Both the position numbers and the translations under genes were made by a program. Under the pieces are notes generated by a model. The model had not been told where the DNA came from. It was given only the letters and a program-made list of their open reading frames with translations, and searched no databases. From Pyrrhoderma lamaoense (taxonomy: Eukaryota > Basidiomycota > Agaricomycetes > Hymenochaetales > Hymenochaetaceae): 64,000 nucleotides of DNA. The stretch spans positions 186,001-250,000 of the forward strand of contig NBAZ01000020.1 of the NCBI GenBank assembly GCA_002794735.1. The letters run 5' to 3'. Positions 25,101 to 35,802 of the stretch are shown in pieces (the stretch's first letter is position 1; each line of letters opens with the position of its first letter).

Positions 25101-25568
25101 GTTTAAGTTTCCAGGCGAGATAGTCACTGCACGCGGTGATACTTCAATGGATCCTAAGACTACTGCCCCCCATTCTATAGAGGAGATACTTCAATACATG
25201 GTAGAAGAAGTGTGTATTCGTCAAACCTTGAGTTTCAGAGGGCCAAGGATGAGTGATATTTTCAGAAAGCTCAATCACATTTCGATGCCAGCCAATGCTG
25301 ATCGAGAGTTCCTGACCATGAACTTCACTAATCCTTTTCCTGTCTGTTTTCAGCAGGGAATGATTGTCAAAGTTTATGCCTACGTCCGGGGTCTGAAGCA
25401 TGAGTATAAGTAAGTTCAACAAACAACAGTCTTCGTATGTTTTACCAGTATTAATACTGAGCTTTTACTGCATATGATAAGTTGGCCATCACTAGACCAC
25501 TGAACATTGTTTATTGAGGGAGAAGGACCGTGTATGGGAAAGCTGAGAGCGGAGTAGATGGTGCTCAT
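22169..25568 (-). CDS. transcription factor IIIC delta-type subunit (N-terminal beta-propeller plus zinc finger)
   Basis: TFIIIC recruits RNA polymerase III to tRNA and related genes. The ATG at 25568 begins a WD-like N-terminal domain (NNVQWSSDGQLIICSKSSVLIL) matching the TFIIIC delta N-terminal family. The body is split by many introns and holds propeller-like pieces such as ACGGSNGSVVIIRV. The C-terminus has the TFIIIC putative zinc finger: CPACKLPIALENI, then CPQGHTW joined over an intron to a Cys-Ser-x-Thr segment, then LRTCTGCTRKAF. The stop is at 22169. Homologues are yeast Tfc8, fission yeast Sfc9 and human GTF3C4. It is divergent from the APC13 gene over only 240 bases. Several middle exons were not joined precisely. 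Confidence 0.83.
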
Positions 25569-25808
25569 TTTCCGATTATATGCGCCACCTCTGATATAAC
25601 CCAAGCGCTCCTTCGGCCGAGTCTTGGAAATTCAGCGTTCTCTCTCTTTAGAACTCGAGATTTCTAATCATATTCAGAAAAGGACACTATTATGATGACA
25701 CGCGTTTGTGGCCTGAGACATTTGAGTCACGAGCATTTTTGTCGACGCGTCTTTGATACTGATTTTGAACGCGTTTGCACTTAACTACGACTAAACACAA
25801 CATTCGGA
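25569..25808. promoter_or_regulatory. divergent promoter with three MluI cell-cycle boxes
   Basis: The 240 bases between the TFIIIC and APC13 start codons contain ACGCGT at 25700-25705, 25745-25750 and 25769-25774. ACGCGT is the core site of MBF (Mbp1/Swi6-type), which drives G1/S genes in fungi. Three copies within 75 bases are much denser than expected by chance, and all lie nearer the APC13 start. Activity is inferred, not shown. Confidence 0.65.
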
Positions 25809-26598
25809 ATGTCGGTAGGTGGGCCCTTCTATCACGATTTCGCGTACCTTTTCGTCTGATCATAAATGATTGCCAGGACCTCACGTTCTGTCATTTGCAT
25901 ATGACTAATCGTGACATGCTGATATTTGAGACATTTGAAAATCCGTTAACATATCTCAGTGGAGAACTATCAGATGAAGGTGAGCCTCACACAGTCTATT
26001 CAGGTACTTAATCGTGTGATATAGACTCTTACTCGTCTCAGAGCTGGAAATCCCCGCCCATGAAATCCCGCCTAATCCAGATGATTCAGATAGTATGTAT
26101 TAATATTTCAAGTGATTCAGTTGCAGCTATCTACTTTAGGTAGTACTTCCTTCTCAGGTTCATCCATCTTATCCATATGGAAACCCAACAAACTTGAAGC
26201 ATCCAGCTTCACGCCCAAGGAAACCAACAGATCCATCATCACGCGCGCTGTTTGCGGACCTTGCATACGCTGGGGGTGGTGTGAACGGTGCACTACGATG
26301 GCGTGATCTTGCACTTGATCGCCTACTTCCAACAGATCGTGCCCGAGAAGAAGCTGCAAGAGCAGCTCTGGCCAGAAAAATGGCGAGTGGTGCAAGCCAG
26401 AATAACAATCCTTCTACAAGCCAGACCCAAGCACAAGAGACAGAAGCTGATCTGGCCCAACAAGCTGAGGAAGATGAAGATGAAGCTGGTCCTGAAGTCG
26501 ACGATGAAGAAAGTGAACCCATTGAGAGCGGAAGTGTAGAGGATGAGGATGAAGAGGATAATGAGAACTCTAATATTGAAACCAGTAATGAGGATTAA
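25809..26598 (+). CDS. anaphase-promoting complex subunit 13 (Apc13)
   Basis: Apc13 (Swm1 in budding yeast) is a small structural subunit of the APC/C ubiquitin ligase. A two-codon first exon (ATG TCG) is followed by an intron and an exon containing HLH. Further joins give ELEIPAHEIPPNPDD and LPSQVHPSYPYGN. The conserved C-terminal family element is visible as ALRWRDLALDRLLP, matching the KWTDLAL..L block of animal Apc13. About 60 acidic residues then extend past the usual end. The protein is about 190 residues, longer than the human one because of the middle insert and acidic tail. I identify it from the pair of short motifs (LEIP..EIPP and RWRDLAL), so the confidence is good but not complete. 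Its promoter has three MCB elements, fitting cell-cycle control. Confidence 0.75.
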
Positions 26599-26677
26599 AA
26601 TCAATGCTTAAAAACATTACTGTAGCTTTTACATGTTTGATTTGACGATGACCATCCTTGTATCATTATTGGAGCTT

Positions 26678-28172
26678 TTAGGCTGCTCTAGCCGATATGG
26701 CGAATAGCATGGCTTCTGCATTTTCTTCTTTTAGGAGATCTTTAACATCACACTCCGGTTCTTGCTCTATTATCCATTCATAAGCAATTGCAAGTGCAGC
26801 ATCTGTTATGGGTACGTAGTGCGTCGCCATAACATGTAAGATATTACACACGCGCGCTATTGCGGTGCGTGTTCCAATTTCAATATCCTATTTGAATATT
26901 TTAACCAGATTTATCATACCTCTCAAACTGGTGATTGTGCAACTTACGTCATTTTGATTTGAATAAACGGCTTCAGAGTCAAATCCACTATCTTCCTCGC
27001 TCCATGTTTCTTTGACATGCTTACTCACCCAGACGTAACCATTTAGGCCTAATATCAAGTCTACACCGCATGGTAGAGAGATGAAATGGCTTTTAAGTCG
27101 GCGTATTAGTACAGAAGGCACAATCACTAATTGTCCGTTCCGAAGCTATGATAAACCGGTTTAGACCATGGTAGTTATGATTATAGATGAAACAGACCTT
27201 GCCATATTTAAGAGATCGAGTATGTAGGGACATAGACCCATCTGCAAAGAAAGCCTGTACTTCGGCTACAAGCAAGTCACCTTCTTCAAAAAAAGTTCGC
27301 ATTTGTAATTCATCACTTTCAACTTTTCTCCGCTATTAACGCCATAAAAGGCATCAACATATTTTAAAGAGGAAAAGGAAATATTAAGCATGCATTCATA
27401 CCATTTGCGAGTCTCACGGAAGCTTACCTGGATGCCACCAGGCAAATTCACGGACGAAAGCATTAAAATGGCATCTTGGCGTGAGTTTGCATCCACTTTC
27501 CACCGACGAACCGCAACCTTTGGGGAAATTCAAGGGAATGTTTCGGACATTTGTTATGGGCCATCTTAAATCATACTTTGTTGCTACGCACCTCCGTTAT
27601 TCTGCCCACGACAAGGTCCCCGACTTCTGGATTATATCTAGGTGTTTGAAGTGGAGTGCAGCGTTGATGGCCGGTTTTGTTTGTAATATCATTGCAGTCC
27701 GGAGGACAGTAGAGTACAAGTAGATTTGAAATATGATATTTTTGAGTCAAAAACTTACTAAAAATAAGAAAAATTAGAATGAAGATACATACCGGGCTTT
27801 GAGAGGTCGGACTGTAACAAGTTTATTGACTCGTTCAACAATACCAGCCACGGATGCGACGACCTCGTCGCCGTCAACGTACGTGCCATGACCACTAAAG
27901 ACAGATTATAGCTCGAGTATAACCTCTCATACTATCGATACTTACCGCATGAAAGCTTGTGAGGAAGTTATAGAGTTACCGGGGGAAATCAGTCTTGAGG
28001 CAGATCCTGATTCTTCATCTTCAGGTTCGTCCATGAGTATATCGTCTCCAACATTCGGATGGTGTTTTGTAAATTCAATTTTAGATTCATCGTATACAGT
28101 CCCTATCCTTGGGGAAAAGGCGATATCGTGAGCATTGTCAGATAGACACTGATTACAGTACAGTGATACCAT
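26678..28172 (-). CDS. RRP4: exosome cap subunit Rrp4 (EXOSC2)
   Basis: Rrp4 is one of three RNA-binding cap proteins of the RNA exosome. The conserved N-terminal block reads [20 protein letters not shown], then [20 protein letters not shown]. Next come the S1 domain elements [20 protein letters not shown] and LPGGIQ. The helical link [20 protein letters not shown] and [12 protein letters not shown] follow, then the KH region with [21 protein letters not shown]. The stop (TAA) is at 26678-26680. The start is uncertain: ATG 28172 is in frame and used here, but an ATG near 28136 in a different frame has better context and would need one extra base in the run TTTTCCCC. The gene ends close to the 3' end of the APC13 gene (convergent). 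Confidence 0.87.
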
Positions 28173-31100
28173 TATTACCACAAGATTTTACAAGATTCAG
28201 TCTTTTGATTACTTAAGTGGGCATACTAGCTTAGTAAACATGTAGATCTTTGTCCGGGTACATCTGCTCGTCATACTTGAACATGGGCTTTAGTTTGCTC
28301 CGCTAAACCAACTCAAGAGGAAGCTTGGAGGGAAATTAAGGTGATTATGACTCTAAGGCGATGGTTTACCAGCAAAAAGTGACTCTCATCCTCGTATGTT
28401 ATGATTAGCAAGTGTGTACCATGACAGTATCTAATCAAACTATCGTAATCACCACTTTTCTCAGGCCCTTCGTCTGGTATTAACGGTTGTATCTTTTTTG
28501 GTACATAGTTCATGCTGATTCCCGTCGTCAAGAGTGCCATCTTTTCTGTTAACCGCCTCAATCTTATGCCTTTAATTACGGTTAAGATCCAACAACGGAC
28601 TTGCGTACTATCTCGGGAATATTGCTACTTAAGGTCTGTCACTTAATTGTGACCTAGCCACCGTCGATCAGAAGTATACTCAGTTATTAGATTTCGTGCC
28701 ATTGGAATTTTGATAGTCGGAAGCTCATTATTATGCCCTTGTTTCTTCTATTCCCCACTAGAATCTAATCAATCATCACAGTTGATAGATTATATTGAAC
28801 TACCTCTAAATCATCCTTGATTGGCACGCTAGTATTTGCTGAGACTATTAGCTACTCGAGGCATCTAAACGAATAAAGGCTTGGACGGAACATAGAATAG
28901 CCTGTTCATCAAAGCAATGACTCGCGGAGGATCACTATCGGGTCACCGAATTGCCTTTTGGAGCCTTTAGTCATGGTCTCGGAGATCGAACCCTGAATCT
29001 TACTTTTTACATATGCCGAACACACCTCATCTCTTAGCTAAGCTGCTAAGCTCACTGTAAAGCCCTAAGTATCGTACTATAGTAATTGTGGTCTTAGCAA
29101 CGTAAATGCGGGGCTCCTCAAGTTTAGTTCCTTAGGTCCTGTTTTTCTTGGGATTACTTCAACGAATATCTGAGCCTTTACAGGATCAACCGATGGTACC
29201 TATGTCCCATGGTACTAAGTATCATTATTTTTTGTTGTACCTGTTTTGCCCTGAAAGCAAGAAAGAATTTGGACAATGTTCTCAGCTCAAAGCTAAGAAT
29301 CTAACTTATTTTTATTGTATGTAATTTGTATATCCTAGGATACACTTGGTAGACTCCTGTCTCATAATGCTGTTCCCCCTACCGAGCGGCATTCTCTGAA
29401 AAGCAATTTTGGAATTAACTAGGTCGCACAAAGCCGAATCTGGACCTATTCATCAGTCCAGTTCATCAGATTCATCGGCGAGGGCAAACATTTCTATTGT
29501 TTCAACCCTCTTTTTTTGAGGATTTTTCTAGCAATTATAAAGGTAAGACATCTTCCTTATTTTGTTGACAAGAGCAAAAAATACTCAAATATTCCCGTGG
29601 TGCCCTTTTTATCTCATCGCCATCAAGAAGGCTTCGTACATCATCTTCATGACGACGAACTCCCCGTTGATTGGAAAAGTATCCCAGCAAGATACAATCT
29701 GCGCTACACCCCTTGTCAGAAGGCAAACACCCCATCTGACAGTCGATAAGATGCAAGAGCGCTCAAATGATTATAGGCTTACACCGCCGAGCTCAACCCA
29801 TTGATATTGAGATGTTCGTTTCCAGTCACTAGACTCAATATCCTCATCAAAAGTGACTTGGACTAGCTCCTCACAATTCTCGGTTATAAACTAGTCCAAT
29901 GGGTCCTGGCCGATCTGTCAATAATTTCCCTTGATGCATGAGCATAACCGACCTTCTAGCTCTCACGAAGGACGCCTAGCGCAGTGTGCATTCCGATACA
30001 TGACTGATTAGGAGACAGATGAACACTTTATCAGATATATTCACTTGACTCTCTGTCTCTGATCCTTGTCGTGAAGGATTTAAAATGTAATACATTCGGA
30101 ACAAGCTGAATGTTGAGCACAACTCTCTGAGTTATCGTAAAGAGAAGTAAACGACCAGGTACCTCAAAGCAGCTTATGAAAGTAATTTTTACTCAAACAT
30201 TGGATGCCCCCGTCTTTCTTCAACACGACTGATTCGTTACGTTATCATCCTTGATACTGCGATTCATATCTATCTCTCAGCTGATGCAGCTATTCTGGAT
30301 CAGTCTGCGTCGGAAGCGGATCCTGACATATCGATTTCTCATTTTTTCAACTCTGACTTAAGTTGTTTGCGGAACCTATGCCATTTCTATCTATATCCGT
30401 ACTCATGAACTACGATCCCATGCTAGCTTCATTCTACTTTATGGTTACTTGGCAATCATCAGTCATTTTTTTGTTCCCGAACATAACTACGGTACAGGGA
30501 CAAAGGATTTACACTTCCGAGGTACAGAATGGATGGACAGTTAGTACCTTATTTTGTCCCTTACATCCATATACTCACTAACTAGATACATGAATTTATC
30601 CCACCAGCGAGTTTGCAACATCTTCCGGACGGAGACCACTTGCATTCGGACAGATGAGGTGTGGTGATGTATACAAATGATTATTCGTTCAATTACAGGA
30701 GATTACAGTAGTGAATTACTTAATAATAACAATACAGTACACAATAAGTCTATGTTAGAAAGCCATTCAAAAAGATAGAAATAAGTTAGATAAAAAAATG
30801 GTGGACAGGAATTGGGGATGTGATGGATAGGAGATAAGAATTGATTTTGTTAAGCGAGATAGTAAGTCTTACAAAACAAAGAACATAAAGTACATTTGAC
30901 AGTGCTCAAGAAAAATGAGTTGAAAAGTAGTTGCAGATTGACGTGAATCCCTATAGTGAATGTCGACAGCGATGATTGTAATGCAGGTGGATGATGTTGA
31001 AAGAACGTTAATGGTGCAAAGAAAAGTAAAGAATGGACAGGGATGGATCGGGATCTAAAGATAGGAGCATTTTTTGATGAGATACTTAGCGAGAATTTGG

Positions 31101-31264
31101 GGTGCACAAGAACTCACAATATATTGTACCATCCCTTCCCCTCCTCCAATCCCAAGTGATTAAGTTACAATTTTGATGAATGAAAACGGAAGGATCTTGT
31201 ATCCATTCAGAGTTTTGATAAGCGTTTTGGACATGGGGACCGTTCGCGCTCATTGCCGTTGGGT
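28173..31264. other. gene-poor stretch
   Basis: About 3 kb hold only short open frames without recognisable domains. One of them (28313-28540, complement) is listed separately. I looked for transposon ends, long repeats, tRNAs and 5S RNA and saw none. The stretch near 30760-31264 is probably the 3' untranslated part and terminator of the next gene on the complement strand. Confidence 0.4.
28313..28540 (-). CDS. hypothetical small open frame
   Basis: A 75-codon frame starting MALLTTGISMNYVPKK. It lies just upstream of Rrp4 on the same strand. The composition (charged, with a GPEKSGDYDSLIRYCHG part) looks less random than neighbouring frames, but I know no family for it. It may be an exon of an unrecognised gene or chance. 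Confidence 0.25.
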   Translation of the reverse strand: MALLTTGISMNYVPKKIQPLIPDEGPEKSGDYDSLIRYCHGTHLLIITYEDESHFLLVNHRLRVIITLISLQASS

Positions 31265-31780
31265 TTACTTGAAAGCAAGGAAGTATGCCGAGAGCGCCGG
31301 AAGATCATTCGTACTTGCGTCAGTATAGCTCTGACGTCGTGAACCATTGAATTTCAATACGACGACAGGGCCTGGCCAGTTCCGAGCGGCTGCGCCGGAG
31401 GTGATACGATATATGGCACGATTAACAGGTTGTCCTCTTTGCAGCGAAAGAGGGCAGTAGAAAATGTGGAGAGGGAACCTCAGAGGCTCGCCGTTGAGTC
31501 CTTGAGTCAAAACCAAAGACGCTGGTTGAGACTCCTGGAAGAAACTGTCGACGAGGGGTGTCGGACATGAACTCGAATTCGGTCTGCGAGTGAGTTGGCA
31601 GTTTACATTGATGATTTGTGAACGTTCTATATAATGAAGAGTCATTAATTAGCACAGTTAAGACTAAATGTAGGGCAGTTCTGTACCTTCTGAAGGATTG
31701 AAGAGAATAGCAGAAACCTGCATCATCTCAGGTGCAGCGGGAGGTGTCTGGATAACCATATGTTGGTTTGGACTCGCCAT
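31265..31780 (-). CDS. small conserved-looking fungal protein of unknown function
   Basis: A first exon from ATG 31780 encodes MASPNQHMVIQTPPAAPEMM and ends in NPSE at a normal GT donor (about 31686). The second exon starts after ATATAG (about 31633) and gives RSQIINVNCQLTRR. It continues with a hydrophobic, proline-containing middle (PLHIFYCPLSL), GPVVVLKFNGSRRQSYTDAS, and the end LPALSAYFLAFK. The joined product is about 153 residues. I recall similar short proteins with a VVLKF..SRRQ..TDA..DLPALSAYF block in other mushroom-forming fungi, but no named domain. No signal peptide or membrane segment is clear. The function is unknown. Confidence 0.6.
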
Positions 31781-32567
31781 ACATTCCCTGCGGTGCCGAG
31801 GCCAGTCCTAGATATCGCATCTCAATTAGCTAGACCACTCAGCATGGACAGAATATAGAACATACGTTCTGCAGGTGTTCAGGGCTGCAATACCATGCTA
31901 GCTGACACCGACTGCACCACATTGATGTAGGTCTACAACATACAGTACAAGGATGGTGAATTAAAGTGCCATTAGCATGCATAGCGGACATGACTGAAAC
32001 GGGTATAGAGAATTGTATTATTTAAGATTAGAAGAGAAGGGAGAGGTTGAGAAGTTCAGGATCCTGAGGTATGACATAGTCGGACTATATATATCCGAAT
32101 GTCAATAAAAAGGAGGAAATAGCGCACACGATGATTGTGGGAGACCTAGCTCTGTTCGCCAAATTACAGTATCGAATTCCACGCCGGTCGTGGTCGCTAA
32201 AAGAGATAGCCGAAGGGGGATATGTAAAATCTGAGATTACAAGCGAGCTGTGCAAGCGATTCAGGTACACTTAGAAGTGAACAGTCATGTTTGTCGTTCT
32301 TTATTGGTGGCTCCTCACAACGGGCCATCAGCGGACAAGGAGACTAGGCGAGATCGAGAGACCAACGGATTCGGATATGCACTTAGACTGATTCAATTGT
32401 CAAAAGCTAGTCACATTTGATGGAAAAAAATTCAGAACAAAAGGCTCCAAGTGATTGTGCGTATATTTTTTATGTTTGATTCAACTATTTCCGTGCACAT
32501 GTATACCTGCAAGCCTGAATAGTCAGTCGGTTACAGGAACAAACAATTTTCTCGATATTTGTGCAAA
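31781..32567. other. intergenic region upstream of the small conserved gene
   Basis: About 790 bases that should contain the promoter of the gene at 31265-31780. Short open frames on both strands show no domain. No motif was recognised. Confidence 0.35.
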
Positions 32568-32900
32568 TATGAGTGACAATGAAGTTTCAAGAGATGGCTC
32601 GGGACAGTGTAATCAACTGTCTACTGTCGATGCTGACGCAGTCTCTACAAAGAGGTTTGACAAGGGCGCCTCTGTTTCAAGCCCGGTTTGGCTGTCCGGA
32701 GTAAAGCAGTCGCCTCTGTGGTCGCGAACCAAGTGCACAGCATGCGCGTCAAAGATCTAGAGTTCAAAGGAGTTTCGAGTGATGTTCGTCGCCATGTAGC
32801 GACTACTTTCTACGTAGATCAGCTATCGATGTTTGAAACTTGGAAGTACTGCCACAACTATCAGCTTTACGCTCATTATAAGCAGCCTGCACGGTCATGA
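32568..32900 (+). CDS. doubtful gene, unknown product
   Basis: From ATG 32568 the frame reads MSDNEVSRDGSGQ and then turns out of frame near 32682. The adjoining frame gives a coherent stretch (VASVVANQVHSMRVKDLEF, then VSSDVRRHVATTFY, then DQLSMFETWKYCHNYQLY) to a stop at 32900. The two parts can be joined by a very short intron of 41 bases or by one extra C in the run at about 32681-32683. A further frame at 33043-33286 could be a later exon. I do not recognise the protein. Confidence 0.35.
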
Positions 32901-33286
32901 GAGGAGGAGACTTCAGTTACATACTATTATTAGTCGCACTCTCGGAATTTACCACGTAAGGAAATTGTTGGCGTTACTTGTTTAAAACACTGCCGCCACT
33001 ATTGTCTATAAAAATTAGACCATCGTCTCCTGTCTTTCAGTTGAAAGGCGTTTTGCAAATCCATAGTTTAATTAAGAGGCATCTTGAAGCGGGACCTACT
33101 CCTAGCACTGGTTCTAGTGTGATCCGATTCACACGAGGTACTATGACTTTCAATGGTGCAAATGTTGCTTTGGCACTTGAATTACTAACTCGTAATGAAA
33201 AATTGTGGAGGATTATGCCAACGATCAAAACACTTTACCCACGACGCTCATACTCGATGTGTAATAAAGGAACGGATGATGTTTAA

Positions 33287-34454
33287 CGTCATTATACTAA
33301 TCGATGTGTTTCGGGTGAGTTGTAAAGTAATCGATTATTCCATTAATGGCATGTAGAGAAAGCCTGGCGTGTGGGTTAAAAAAAACTTAATCCACTCAGG
33401 CTAGAAGGTAATTTTTGAAAAAAGGGAAATGATAATCAGGGTGAAAGCGTTTTGCGGCTGTACGAGCACACACACAATTAAATTTTGCCACATAGTGAGC
33501 AGTATTTGCTGCTGTACTTCTCCAAAGAGCATAAATTATGTTCTAGGCTAGCTAGAGTCCTTCCGCATTCCATGTTACCGATTTAATCTGTTCATGAAGC
33601 GTACAATTTCTCTCCGACAGTTACTATATAATTATTCGGAACAGGTGAAGTGGTGCGCCACCGCTTATGCCACACATACTTGTAACTTCAGTCGTTTCCG
33701 ATGTACAACTAACTTAAACATATGTTTAAATGATAGCTACCCGTCCAAAAGTTCCCAGCCCTACAAGTGATGTATCTAGTAGTTAATTCTTAGCCTATAG
33801 TATCGTGGGAAATGAAGATTGTTTTATAGTTCCATAAATACTCTCATCTTGCACTATTACCGATTGCTATTTCAATTCCGACTCATGGAAATAAAGTTGA
33901 CTCGCAAACTACCCGCTCCATCTTTTGATTGGTGAATCGTCCATACATAAGATAATTCCGGTATAGTTGCTTTGTGTGTACAAGTACCAAGAATATGAAC
34001 CTAGGGCGGATTGTCTGCCTATGTTTAAGTATCGCGCCCGCTTTGAGATCTTGTGATTATTATGCTATCTGCTAGATAGGCGAGGGTATAAATCAGAGGG
34101 TATTACAAAAAGGGAGAGTAAAATAAGGTATCGACGAGGTTCCTCAACATATTGTTTTTATATGACACACATATATATCTTCAGAAGGTCCTCGATAGGC
34201 CTGTTACTAAGCCGCACGATTTTGTACTACTTACTCATCAGCTCGACGCCAGAAAGTTAGAAGCACAACATAATCATGATATTGATCACCTAGACTTAGA
34301 CTAAGTTTCCACAAGTTATGAAGGACTCAGCCACAGATATGTCCTAAAAAGGAAAGTATTACCCATAGTCATGCATTTTCGTTTCAGCCGAACGCGTTTC
34401 AATGAATATTGTTCTAGTAAGAGCGGTTATCCTGCTGCCTGTCCATTCCACGAA
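33287..34454. other. intergenic region upstream of the Y14 gene
   Basis: About 1.2 kb with no recognisable gene; AT-rich in parts. A single ACGCGT occurs near 34390, inside the likely 5' leader of the Y14 gene. Nothing else stands out. Confidence 0.35.
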
Positions 34455-35533
34455 ATGTCGGACGATGAGATGAACATTGACGATGGTGAGAGATCTTGTT
34501 GTTATATAATTAAAGTACTCTGTTGTATAACTGTGTTTATAGTTGGCGGGGCAGTTCGTCGTCGCGGTCGCGGATTTCAGAACACTGGCGGTAGGCTATT
34601 TCGTTACACTGGTGTATAACTGCCGACTAATATTTTTATTTGAATCTGTTTCCAATATCTTCCTACGCCGGTTCATGTCCTGGGAACTAATGCATTTCAA
34701 TCATCTATGTTGTTCACGATCTGGACGGACTTTCGGAACGCTTACTTATGGTGCATATGCTTCCCTGGTTCTATTTTTTGTTGCATTGCCGGTTTATAGG
34801 AGATGATAATCATGTAATTGCTGAACCAACTTACGATCGCGTCGAGACGGGTACTGCGAATACTGCTGCGGATACTAAAGCAGCTCGCTGTGAGTAATTA
34901 CACACACACTTTGTCGGGCTCGTTCACGACGCACTGCCGCTGATTTACTAATTTCCCTACTCTTATGCTCATGCCGAATTCTCAAAATTACTCGTTTGTT
35001 ATTCATCTATCTCTCTACTCGGATCCTGTTACCTTGCGAACCACACTAACATGGGCTAATAATATCGCTGTCTAATGCAATAAAACTAACTATCCGCTCA
35101 TCTGGCTGATTCTGTACTAATGAATAACGAGTATAGCTGTTGAAGGTTGGATAATCTTAGTTACCAATGTACATGAGGAAGCTACGGAAGAAGATCTCAA
35201 GGATAAGTTTGGAGAGTATGGTGAAATCAAAAATTTACATATGAACCTTGATAGGCGAACAGGTTATGTGAAGGTATGAATTGGCCGTCACTGCTGAGCA
35301 ACATTATATAGTCGTATAAAATCTCATGATAACGTTTTATAATGTAGGGCTATGCTCTTGTCGAGTATGAAACATTTCAAGAGGCGCAGGCGGCGATTTC
35401 GGATGCAAATGGCTCTACTCTACTTGAACAAGTATTGGAATGTGATTTCGCATTCGTACGACCCCCTACAACAGGCGCAAGGCAAGGTGGCCGTAGAAGG
35501 GGGCGAAGTGCAAGCCCAGGCCGAAGGCGATGA
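34455..35533 (+). CDS. exon-junction complex RNA-binding protein Y14 (RBM8A family)
   Basis: Y14 pairs with Mago in the exon-junction complex deposited on spliced mRNA. ATG 34455 opens [10 protein letters not shown]. Exons 2 and 3 encode a short RGR-type stretch and an acidic linker. The single RRM follows with family-specific text: [18 protein letters not shown], then [20 protein letters not shown], then [17 protein letters not shown]. The end is the arginine-serine tail [10 protein letters not shown], as in animal Y14. Introns lie at about 34487-34541, 34590-34800, 34891-35134 and 35274-35347. The product is about 160 residues, the usual size. Conservation with the animal protein is very strong, so the call is firm. 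Confidence 0.93.
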
Positions 35534-35802
35534 TGTAGTGTTGAAAAAGCGCATTTTATCTCTAACTTGTCTCAAATATTGTCTCTTTTGATGTTGTACA
35601 TATCATTTGCCCCTTGTTCCACCAGAAACATTTGATCATAAAGAATCTGTTTCCTTTAAAAAATCAAACAATAGTTGATTATGTTATCTATAGGGATTGT
35701 GTGACGTATGTAACGCTTCGGTCACATGACAACCTGCTGGTTCGTGGTGACCGTGTTGGACCTTTGTCTTAAATCCTTTACATTCAAGTTGACTGATATA
35801 AA

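Noticed and set aside
28985..29190. Short matches on the complement strand to conserved 18S rRNA words (GGTTGATCCTG and AGGGTTCGAT, plus TACAGTGA)
   Set aside because: They are 8-11 bases long, their spacing does not fit 18S rRNA and the sequence between them does not align, so a decayed rDNA fragment is not supported.
29516..29804. Overlapping open frames in the gene-poor stretch that might be a transposon remnant
   Set aside because: No transposase or reverse-transcriptase motif, no terminal repeats and no target-site duplication were seen.
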